DNA of 64,000 nt from Siderastrea siderea (taxonomy: Eukaryota > Cnidaria > Anthozoa > Scleractinia > Rhizangiidae): contig OZ034971.1 of assembly GCA_964030785.1 (NCBI GenBank), positions 38,554,304 to 38,618,303 of the forward strand, read 5' to 3'. This document shows, piece by piece, positions 1 to 12,200 of the stretch (positions are counted from its first letter, which is position 1; the number at the start of each line of letters is the position of its first letter). The notes beneath the pieces are model-generated. The model saw only the letters and a program-made list of their open reading frames with translations. It searched no databases and was not told the DNA's origin. A program made the translations under genes and the position numbers.

Positions 1-86
1 CCTACGATATTGTACAGTTGGTTATTGTACAGTACCGTGCGCGCACTCATCCTGTTACACTCGTAGGTTAAGTTGGATAATAAATC

Positions 87-230
87 TCTTATTAGATGTT
101 TCGATGTGAAGTATCGCTGAACATTTTTACTTGTTGTTTGTATTTTGACTAGCCCTGCGGGCTTGTCAAAATACGGCACAGCTCGTAAAAATATACGGCG
201 ATACTTCACACTGAAACATCTAATAAGATA
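87..230. mobile_element. Palindromic MITE-like element beside the last AF10 exon
   Basis: Left arm TCTTATTAGATGTTTC and right arm GAAACATCTAATAAGA are complementary. The complementarity continues inward through GTGAAGTATCGC on each side and ends in a central hairpin, GTATTTTGAC/GTCAAAATAC. The whole stretch could fold on itself. It lies a few bases beyond the exon 9 donor at 240, inside the last intron or the 3' flank. Confidence 0.7.
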
Positions 231-240
231 TATTTACTAC

Positions 241-3200
241 CTGCAATGACAGTCGCTGGTTTGGCGTTAGCGCTCATGGGGACCTTGCCGTCAGTAATCG
301 AAGGTACCTTGCCCTTCCCGGCACTCTGAGAGACATCCACCTTTGGTGCTCCATTAGCACCCGCACTTATGGATCCTCGCGGTCCCTCATTACTCTGTGT
401 GGTTTTGGTCTCAGTTGATAAGGCTCCCTGTGTCGCAACAGTAGCAGTGCCAGAGACACTCGGAGTTGTTTGTTTCGTGACACTGGGCGTCGCCGTTGAG
501 CTCGTGTTCGTACAGGACATGGGTGTGGCTAATCGTGCGTTTACCTGTAGCAACTGGTTTTTCCGGTTCGTCAAGGTATGGAGACGTTCCTCGAGGCGAG
601 CGTTGTCAGCTTTTAGCTGGTGAAGGCTGGACATCAGTGAAGCAACTACAAAGAACAGTTTACAAATCAAATCAGAGACCCTATCCAAAAGTGCCAGGCA
701 ATTTTTACTGGAAGACAACAGCTACTAGAGATTTCACAGTGTTAAAAATAGATGCTCGAGGGACTCGCAACGCAACTAGTTTGTTTGTACGGTAGTTCAC
801 AGTGTATTAGCCTTGTCCTCTCGACGTTTCTCTGTAAAGCTAGATCGTGTAATGGCTTTTCCATACGATATACGTCTCGTCTTCTCGGTGTTTTTGGTTA
901 CGTTAGTAGGTTAACACCAGTGTCTTATCCTCTGTACATTTCTCCGCACGACAGTAAGTACAAGGAGTAGTGGTTGGTCTTCTCTTCACTGTGCACGTTT
1001 CTTCGTACGCTGGTACGTTAGTACTAGCTACTGTGTTGTCATATACCATAATTTCTCGATTAAACGTAACGCCGGGGGCGTTTATTTAAAACTAGATCTC
1101 GTAGATCCAGCGTTTATTCGGGGACTGGCGTTTGTTAAAAAGGGGTATTTTCATCGTTTCGATAGGCTTAGTTTTTGGTCTTTAAATACATTAGGTTCAC
1201 TGACAGTACAACACAACATTGCACAACAAATGTAAAACAGGAATAATTTTAAAAAATACCACCGATTTCGTCTGTAATCCATACAATTGGAAACAAGCCG
1301 GTAAAATTGGGTGCTTCCTTTAGTTGGAATGAGCAAAATAGATTGAGCTGAAATACTGTACGGTTCATGAACCCTTTTTAAATCACTATAACTAATTTTT
1401 GATGAGATTTGGTGGGATAAAGATTCAAAGGAATATTTGGCTTAAAACGAGGCAACAAGGGCCAATTAATACGGAGACAAAAGAATAATGTATTTTCCGC
1501 CATTTTGGAAGGGTCTATACGGTATGTGAACATTATACATTCTACGTAATTAACAAAATAAGACTTGTCTTCTTCTTCCGCGGATAGCCCACCTCCTTCT
1601 GTCTCCTCACATCAGAGAGACAGGATGTAAAAGTTACAATACTGAAGACCAAGGCATAAACATTCCAAATAATTTAACTCTTTCAAGATTATTAAACAAT
1701 GTGACAAACCTTATTGCTCAAGACTGTCAGGGGTTAACACATTTTACCTGATCCGAAAATTTTATGCCTAGCAGAAAGACCCACGGTTAAACACGGTTTA
1801 GATGTGGCTTAAGAATAAAATGTTTAAACAATCGGAATCACAGCTTTTAAACAATCGGCCAAGTTTGGTGGCAAACCAGTTACAGCTGTAGATCACGTTA
1901 ACATGCACTTAGATGCCAGTATTATGAACCTGGGGGAGGCCCGGCGTAGATGGAGGATTCAACCGATTATTCTATCCCCACCCTCAAGCAATTGACTTCT
2001 TATGTAGTGCTTGTCGAAGATTTGAGTTGATTTGAACGTCAATTTCGTCCCTAGGGCCGGGTATTTGAAATCCAGCCTCTCCCCCCCCCCCCCGCCCCAA
2101 TTTTAACCCTTTAAGCCCTAACAGTGACGAGAATGAAATTTCTCTTTGCATTATCAGTGCTTGTTCAAACATTCAAATGATAAGAATAGAGAAAGTGGTC
2201 ACCAAGGATAAGATGTCTTGATATTTGGACAAATTCTCGTTACTACAATGTAGTTCCATAAGAAACATGGAGAACAGTAAGGAGAATATGCATTTTTATA
2301 TCAGGGCTTTAGGGGTTAACACTGATAGGTGAATGCTTAAAACCTAACTGTACCGTCATATTGTGATGCCTGCTGCATAAGAAACTGTGCTCCTTGTTCC
2401 CACTGGTATTCTAGTAGTTCTTCCAAGCTGGTTGGGAGTTGCCTAAGAAAAGGAAGAATCCATGTACACAGTTTTAATTTGTCACTGACTACACGAAAAC
2501 ATTGAAAATTGAAGTTCAAAACCTACATCCAAAAACTGTACAAATACAATTTTGTACAAATCACGGGAAATCACGAGAAAACAACTGTAGCAAAGGCACA
2601 GTTGAAGGGTTTCGTGTGGAAGATGCATACATCACAACACTCCAAACTTTCCTGGTTTTTGGATGCACTGCAGTCTTTTAAGACAGCAAAAATAAAATTA
2701 ACATTAAACTTTTGTACCAGCTCTCAGAACTGAAGAGTTCCAAAAACTGGTTAGTTTTAATTTCTTTTAACCTGAAGGCAAAACACAATATTGCTATGAC
2801 AATGGCAATAGTTTTTTGTAAGTGGCCATTTACTCCAGTAAACTGTTTCTTAAGTCACCCTTCTGGCCAGACCAAACATGCATCTTGACACTGTTGTAGC
2901 ATACAAATTCTGTAGTTTCCAAATTCTGTTGTTTCCCACTTTTTTTTGTATGTAGTTTTGATTTTACTTCTAACTAGATGAAAAAATGTGGCAAACGTTT
3001 TAACCAGCCACTGAGCTTGGTAAAGTTAAGCCATTTGATAACAAATGCAAATTACTTTATTTTAAAACCCAACTGAAAATGCTCTAAATGTATGTTTCTT
3101 ATATTACTTACAGAGGACCTTGGCTAACATTGTTTGGCTGCTGAACATGCCCATTCTCCAACAGTCCTCTATTTCGCGGTTGTGGGATCATGTAAGGGTT

Positions 3201-6200
3201 AGGGCTTGGAGTTCTTGGACCATTCTGTGGCACACTACTTCCTTGACTGCCACCAGTAAACAAACTTGGGCCGTTAAACGAGGGGAATGTCAGCATAGAT
3301 GATGACGATGATGCTCTTTGCCCATCTTGGGGAAAAGTTGATGGGAATGCAGTGTTCAGGGGAGATGTCACCATACTAGTTGCAGATCCCTGTCCCCCTG
3401 AGCTGTTTTTACGATTTCCTGATGAGGGGGTTGCCTTAGACTTCAAGGGTGGTCTGCCAACTTTTCGCTTGGGTTCATTGCCACCTTTGGGAGCAGCGCG
3501 TTTCTTCGCAGTACTACCTGTCATTTGCTTAGATGTGCTGGTTACAGTAACTGTTGATGTTGTAACATCCATTGGTTTCACTGTATCGGGCACAAGCACA
3601 CTAGTTGATGGTTGCGGGATTTCCTTCAACTGAGTCGCAACAGACACGGGTAACATTTCTGGTCTGAGAACAGAAGATACTGTTGGTTTTGGAGAAGTGT
3701 CTTTGGTTGGTGCCGTCGCAATAAAACTGCTGGTTTCAGCTGGTCCAGCAGGAAGTGGGACCAATCCAGGTAAAGGAGACTGCCTGGGACTACCACTTGA
3801 AACCTTTAGTGGTTTTTGAGTTTCTGGTGTTGTCTTGGCATCTGTTGTCTCAGTGGGTGTTTTCACAGTGGAAGGCTTTCGGCCTCTCTGTTTTGGAGTA
3901 GAAGGCTGATTTGACAAGTTTGTTGCACTGTTCTCAGATTTGGGTGACTGATCAGTAGATGTTGCAGTAGCTCCAGTAGAGAGTCTTGGCTTGGGAGTTT
4001 TCTTTTCCTTTTCCTTCTCAGTCTTGGTTTTAGTTTTGTCTTTCTCTTTTTCCTTTTCTTTCTCTTTCTCGCCTTTATCTTTTTCCTTACTGTCCTTTTC
4101 CTTTTCTTTTTCTTTTTCTTTTTCTTTTTCTTTTTCTTTTTCTTTTTCTTTAACTGATTCCTTGCTTGGTTTTTCTGATGGTTTGTTGTTGAACAGAACA
4201 CCTTTAGCCTGCAAAAGGAAAGACAATCTTTTTTAATTACAAAGTACATGTATGTAATAAGAGCGAAGGTAAAGACTTGTGTCGAATCCAGGTGGCAGCA
4301 TCTCAAGGCCAGCAGCTTAACCCTTTAAGCCTCAATGTTGATTAAAATGCATATTCTCCTTACTGTTTTCTCTATATTTTATGTTACCCCATTGGAAGAA
4401 TTTCATTAAACATCAAAGCATTTCATCTTTGGTGATCATTTCCCCTATTCTCATTAGCTGTATGTTTGATCTATTAGTAATATTGTAAGGAGAAATTAGA
4501 TGGTTGTCACTATCAGTGTTCTCCTTATCAGGCGGTAACCGGTAAAATTTACCGCTTGTAGCACCGCTTGTTACCGGTTAGAACCATACCGTATGCAAAG
4601 GCCCGGATTAGAAATATCCAACCAAAAAGTTTGAATTATGGAAAGATTTATTATCAGATGTAATTATTAAAAGATTTTTGACAGTCATACTACGTAAGCT
4701 TGTCTTAATGACTTTTCTCATTATGTCCAGACATTTGATCATCTCGATGTTTCTAAGTTCTTTAGGTGATAGTCTCATCTTCTAGACGTTTCTCCGCACT
4801 TTCTGTCCTGCGTAAGCTGTTAGTCGTATCTTTTTAACATTTCTCTGTACGTTCAAAGATTGCCAAGTAAGATAGTACGCTCGTCAGTGTTTGTCTTCTC
4901 GACGTTAGTATATTTGTAAGGTGATGCTTCTTGTATCTCCTTGACATTTTCCCGTACGTTTAATAGCATTTTCATAAGATATTCATGTTATCTTCTCCAC
5001 GTTTATCCGTCAGACGTTGGTTTTTTAGGGAGGTGCTTTTAGTATCATCTCCTCCATGTTCTTCGTTTGTGACTTTGTAATGTGTTTAAGTCTTGTCTTC
5101 TTGGAGTTTCTCCATAGTTTGTTTAGGTTGCTGTAAGTCTTTTTTTCTCAAGATTTATCTGTATGTTTATAATTGTTCCTTGAAACGGAAATCGTAAAAC
5201 GTCAGGTGTTTTGAAGGGTTTTCGAGCTGCGTGAGCCTAATGTCATCCGCGCAACATTCCGGGTCTCATGACGACACTTCCACCCCAGGTTGAAAAGGAT
5301 TTCTACCGGTCTGAAAAACTGACTTACCTGTTGCCCTGAAAATTAGGGAGAACACTGACTATTGGGACTTAAAGGGCTAAATCCAGTTCTCACAGCATGA
5401 AGCAATAACCACCCCCCTGGATAGGATAAATCCATCCCCCAGCACCAATTTACTTTTTGCCTTATTTACTTTTACCACCTTTGACAGCATTGCCCAGCGA
5501 TACTCAAGGAGATGCACATTAATGGCATAACCTCCTTGCATAGATCACAACTGCTATGGATACGCTTTTTTAAATATCATCAAACTGTTCACAGTTTAAC
5601 TACATGTAAGCCAAAGCAATATCATTGGTTTGGTTTCAGACAAAAACTTCTTTTGAAAGTAAAACATAAAATGAAATACCTTTTTATTCCAGTGGAACTG
5701 ACAGTAACCAACGTACTTGACAGTGGGTCCTGATTGACCATCATTTTCTTCGCACAACAAACCAGAGCTCTGTGCACTGAAAAAATAAATACCACGGTTC
5801 AAGTTAACTTTGACCCTAGCCTGTGAGCAGACTCACTTGTTTGCTTCATTTGTGAGACAACCTTAGTGGCGGAGCCATGATTTGTGTGGGTGAGACAAAT
5901 GGGGGAGGAAACGCGGTTTCACATTCCATCACCCTATTCATCTCTCCGGCTCACAAGTCAAGGCTCTGCCACCAAGATTGTTGCACAAATACCCAAACAA
6001 GTGAGTCTGCTTGCTGGCTAGTTTTATCCTTATACAGTCCACATAACTAAATTGTGACTCTTTTTATGAATACACATATTTACTAAATAAAATAATGGTT
6101 CTTGTTCCCCCAGCATTAAAATTCCAAAACAAGAAACTCCAGTGGTAACCTTGACACATTTGTGTTTATATCAGTTTGTCACTCTAAAAGCTCTCATTCT

Positions 6201-9200
6201 GCACTGAAATACCATAAACACCAGCGTATAAGCCCCACCTTTCTACCCTAAAACTTCGCTCAAAATTGGGGATGCGGCTTATCTGCGAGTGCAGCTTATA
6301 CACCGGTGTTTACGGTACATTGAAAGTTGTTAAGACGGATTCCGCTCAACGTTCGAGCAATAAGTGCAAAAAATATTTACCAAAAAACTACTCATAGCAC
6401 GGTAACATTTTAAATGCTATTTGAAACATCTCACTCTAGTTCACTTGCCCAAGTGACCCCGCGATGAAATTCTCAAGCATTCTCAAGAAAATTAATTTCA
6501 AATCTCGTAAAAGTATGCTAAAAACAGGCGCCATTTCGTTTTGACCTGACATGAAGCGTCTTTTTAATTGAAATATGGATAACTTCAAATCCAATTTTCT
6601 CTCGCGGGGTCAGCTTGGGAGCAAAAGTAACGATAAGTTCTTCTTATCTGTTCTCAAAATGTGACAGTGCTGCAAGTATTTTTTTGGTAACTTAATTTTT
6701 GCACTTACTGCTCGAACGTTGAGCGGAAATCGTCTTAACCAAATGACCATGCACTGGTTCAGTCTATGCTCTAACCACTGATCGCCAGGGAGATTTGTGG
6801 CAACTTACAACCCTGGACAAAACTGTTGAGACAGGTTCTTATTACCAATAAATGGACTGACCTGCACTATAAGGCCCAAGCCCTGGTTCCTGGAAAGCCG
6901 ATTAAACTATCCCCCGATTAGCTGTTAATCCACGATTAAATTCCTTATCTCTAGAATAACTAATCCAGGGATAAAAAGGTGTTCCTGAAAGCAGAGTTAT
7001 TCCTCGTTTAACTATCCCTCGGTTAAACTTATATCAAACTGGTTAAACAAGTTACCAGCATATAAAAGCGTGGGAAAATGACAGAGCGAGAGAAAAAAGT
7101 CGACTCCGATACTCGTTTTACCGATCGATACCTGTTGTAGTCTATTGTCGATATTTGACCGTGGTATGATTTGCCCTTTGTCTGGTTGTGAAAAAACAAA
7201 ACTTCAAACCTTTCCTCAAAGAAAACCAAAGTGGAAATCACGGTTCAGTGCAAAGTGATGCTGATTCGAGGTGAAATGTGAGCTATATCCAAAAATCGGT
7301 GAGTTTTCCACCTCTTGATTCTTTCAGCCATCGAAACTATTTTCAGCTTTACAAAGCAAGACTTGCCTCTCGGAAAAAAAAAATTAATGTTAACAATAAA
7401 GTAAGCTTACTGATTTGTGCCGAATGGTTGTCTTTGATATTTGTAGCCTATCTGTTTTGTTACGTTCGCCTGGCACAGAAATTTGACATTTTGCTTTTGT
7501 TTTAAATCAGTGAAAAACCTCTGTTTCGGCATCTACATTGTTTGAGAATGACAACAACTTCGCTTTAATTAATCCTCAAGATTTTTGTCTTATATTTACG
7601 TTGTTTCAGTAAAACATCTCCTTCTGCTTTTTCAAAATTGCACAAATATTTTATTTCATTCAATAATTCTTCTGTAGAAACCCCAAACCGGCAAATTGTT
7701 CCGAGAAAAGTTGATTATTCGCGCTATCACTTGCGATGAAAGATGGCTCCGAAATTCGTGGTTTTCAGTTTCATTTCATCATAAGCTTACTCGTAGTCCT
7801 GAAGATCGGTTCATAAATTCTGCTTTGTGAAGATCCTATTTACTGAAGTCACATTTCCAGAGTTACCGTTTAATAGAATTTTATAGAGCTATTGATGGAA
7901 TTGTTTAATAGTGTTTTTAAATATATTAACTTACTAAAATCGAAAACTCAACTCCACGATTTACGTGTCACTTGTGGTCTGTTTTGCTCCATCACATTTC
8001 GCTGCAGGTTTTTGAGCCCAAAACTCAGTCAATTACCGCTCAAATTTGTGCAGAGAACAAAATTATTTGTTATTTAAGCTGCTGAGAGTAATTTATCTAG
8101 CATAAATTGCCTTCTTTCTATTTCCTTACTCAATTAAACTAACAATATAGCAAAATTTAAGTCAGCCATTTTGTTTGTTTTGATCAAGTTTTTCCCCTGA
8201 TTAGTGAGTTAATCAACCTCGCTAAATTTGACCCCTCATTTATCACTTGGTTAGCGTTAATCGTGCTTTCAGGAACAGAATCTAACCGAAACTAAGATAA
8301 ATTTTAATCCTGGATTTGGAGATTTGACCCTCGATCAGCGCTAATCGCCTTTCCAGGAAATGGGGCCTGGAGAGCAGTAGAAATCAAGCTTACACCTAAT
8401 CAAAGAGAAACAATACCAACCATGTGACATGGAATGCATGTCTACAGCCTGTTTTGTTACAGTTCATACAAGCTCCATGCGCTGTCTTGCTCTCTCTTCC
8501 TCTCTCTTCACAAATGTAGCATGTCTGCAAAGAAATGCACGCATTCAACTCACAGTTTCAGCATTTGAAATATTTGGCTCTTGGCAGTTTTTACACTCAA
8601 ATTAAGAAAACCGTGAACCCTGAAAATATTGCTGGAATGTGTGTTTTGACCAATCACATGCAAGACCTTGTAACCACAGAAAACGAATGGGTTCTCAGTC
8701 ACCGAATCGAGTTGTTTCGAAAGACGACAAGGTTTAATCTTCACCAGTTTATCTTACAGAAATTGGAAGTGCTATTCCTTCAGTTCTATCTCAGAGCCCC
8801 ACGCACTACGCAAGCGAAAATCGGTTTGAGCTCTTTTGTCTTATAAAATTTTTCGACAAACCGACGCAACGATCAGTGTTTCCAACAATTCAAATAAAAC
8901 CAACTCAAGTGGCAGTTATTTCACCTTGAAGTAAAAACTGCAATATTCTCTCTCCAAATTCGCCCATTGACAGCGCAGCTGACTCGATTTATTTAGATGT
9001 AGGCCGAATCATCCGTGCCTTCGAGCCGGGCTTGCATCATATTTTATAACGTGTAGTTGCACATTTTGAAAATGACATATTTTCTAATTTAGCAACGGTA
9101 CACCAGGCTGTTGAAGAATAACGAACGCCGCCTTTGACAGTCCACTCACACATTTTTCGCTCCCGTAGTGCATGTGGCTGTCAGATAAAAATAAATAACG

Positions 9201-12200
9201 ATTTAAATTCTTGTAAGTTAAGATGAAGGTCTTTCAAAACAAACGGAGAACCAACTCGATTCTGTGACTGAGAAACCCACTTGTTTTCTGCGGTTACAAG
9301 GTCTCGCATGTGATTGGTCAAAACACAATAAACATTCCAGAAATATTTTCAGTGTTCACGGTTTTCTTCATTTGAGTATAATAATGTTATTAATGTTGTG
9401 TGTTATCTTAAGGTATTAGAACTGGTTGGGGGTGAAAAAAAAAACATATCCAAAAGTTCTGTTATTTGGAAGATAATACAAAATGTGACAAAACCACAAA
9501 AGATGAGAGCTTTATTCCCATAAGGAGCAGAGAAAACGAAGAATGAAGTTGGTTGTTATGCGTTTTATTTTCCGTCGATTTGTGAAATTTGAAACGATAT
9601 GATCTCATGTTGAAGGTGTGAAAATTGACACCTGATATATTGATTTTCTGAAAGCTTAAAGGTTTCACTGAATAAGTCTATCTAGTTTTTATCTGAAATG
9701 ATTCTGTAATGTTTAACAAATAATTTTTTTAAATTAACATGTTTTAACCAGTTCTAATACCTTAATGCAGGTAACTTTCCAAACAACATTAATTTGTCAT
9801 TTTGGAAGGGCAACATTTTGTTACACTAGGTTATTTGTGAACTAGAAATTTCACCTTCTAATACCTAATCAACTTTCTTTTTGTTTCAAAGTTACAAGTC
9901 AAGCAGATGCAAGCTGGAATCTGTGTTGAATTAGGTCTCTGTTTGGTCAGGACCACTACCTGTACTTATGATTACTCGTATTCACTTTGGTCAAATTCAA
10001 ACACAGACCTGTAGATGTAACTTTGTTATTGTTTGACCCACCCAAGAAAGTTAACTTGAAAAGCTCTTCTTAGTACTCATCACTTGCTTTCGTTTAGCTG
10101 TGAAAGCAGCAATTCTTTGCAAACTGTGCCTACTGGCCAGTCCATTCGGCCACCCATCATAACTTTGTGGACACAGGACAGTGTAAATTTCCAACGCGGA
10201 ATGACTATTTGCGTTTGCTTAACTGCATTAATATGATACTACCAATAAAACAGTACCTTGCAGAATCGATCATGTGGGACTGATGCCAAAATTATTGGCT
10301 CCATTGTTGAAACATTTCCAAATCGCACTTCAGGAATGTATAGTGCACAAACAACATGAGCCCAACCTTCAACAGACAAAAAAAAAAGAAAAGTGAAGAA
10401 AAGTCCCCAGGATTTCATCAAGGTAATTATGACAGAGAAAGATAGGTTAGATAAATATTTATTAGAGAGGTAGATCAGATATTAATATTTATTTAATATC
10501 TCAACAAGGTAACCATTTCATGCCCAAAACTGGAAAGAAAACATTAAAATATACAATACAAGGGAAACCCTACATGTGCCAACTTTCACTCAATACATTT
10601 AAGAACCAAAGAGAATTGAAAGCCAGTTCCTTTCCAGACTTTTCATCTGAAGAGTCACATATTGTGCTTTATATCAGGGTTGTCCACAACTTTTCAAGTG
10701 GCTGGCAAAAATTTCTAAGTAGCCAGATAGTGATTATTGAGCCCTGAAGGCGATTATCCCTTCCAGGGGTGTCTGGGGGGGCATGAAAGTTTTACATTTT
10801 AAGTCCCCAGAAATGGAATTTCCTTGACTCTGAGCACAAATTTCCAGTAATGTCAAAATGCTCCAAAAGTACTCATAACTTTTCAATTTTATTTGTACAA
10901 ACTCATGCCTTCAGTGGTTTTCTACATGTGATTCCCAGAACTCAAAGTAGTGAACTAATAATTGTGAATCTGTGTGCCAACCAGATTATTTTTAAGTCAA
11001 TATTTGAACTGCATGGGAAATAAGTTTCATTTTCATATATCTGCACCAGTAACGGAACAAATAATTTGTCTTTAAAAAATAAAAAAAGTAGCCGGTTAAT
11101 TCTACTGGCTGCCGGCTGTAAGGGACAACCCCGCTTTATATTCACAAAATCAAAAGTTATGACCACCTTGTTTAACAGTGATAATATGCAGTACCACAGG
11201 GAAGCAGTACTCAGTAGCTTTCATTTAAATGGTCACGCTACAAGATTTTGTTCATGGACTCAAAAAGTATAACCACCTTGCACAGCATAATAAACAGCAC
11301 CTCAGGGAAGTACTGCTCAGTAGCTTTCATTTAAATGGTCACACTTAAGGATTTCATCCACAGACTCAAAAGTTATAACCACCTTGTACAGCAAAATAAA
11401 CAGCACCTCAGGGAAGTACTGCTCAGTAGCTTTCATTTAAATGGTCACACTTAAGGATTTCATCCACAGACTTACAAGGTAGAACCAACTTATAAGTGCA
11501 TAATGAACAGCATCACAGGAAAGTACTGCTCAACGGATTTCATTTGGAATGAGTGGTCACGCTTTCAGGATTTTCGTCCACAGACAAATTAGCACCAGCC
11601 CTGACATGAGAAAAGTTTCCGTGTATCTTGTCAGTTCAAGGGTTACTACTGACAGTAGGTATGAACTGAGAAAAGTCACTAATGATGAAATTTTCTGCAA
11701 AGACAGACTGTACTGTAGTTGTACCTGATCATTTGCAAGCATGTTTCAGTAGTACTAGCATGCAGTAATCACTTCTGAAAAGGTAGCCGGGACTTTCAAA
11801 TGAATATGAATTCCGAAGCAGGCATCAGAGCTAGCCAATATTGGCAGCTACCTGGGCAATTTGTTTGTTTCTTTGCTTTTTTTACTAGCATTTATCTGAA
11901 AATTAATACAGTGTAGGAAGCTGCCTAGTGTCAAGTAAATGTCAAAAACTGTAATTTGCTGCCTTCTAATGAAACTTATGGGTAACATTGCAGCTTGTTT
12001 TGATTTACTAACCTCCAGTATCAGTTCTCTTCAGGGCTCCCTCTTTGTGTGGACAAAGTTCACATTTCTATGAAATCAAATCATCACAACAGTGTTTTCG
12101 CTTCTTGAAAATTATGCATCTAGAAGCAATATGGGCTATCTGATAAACCCATTTACAAGCAACCAAGCACTAATTTGATTGGAGATGTATGCAGAATGTT

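Noticed and set aside
3991..4306. Phe-Ser-rich plus-strand frame and Lys-rich minus-strand frame across the AF10 exon
   Set aside because: Both are shadows of the KEKE-coding exon in other frames; the true frame is the one continuous with the PHD exons.
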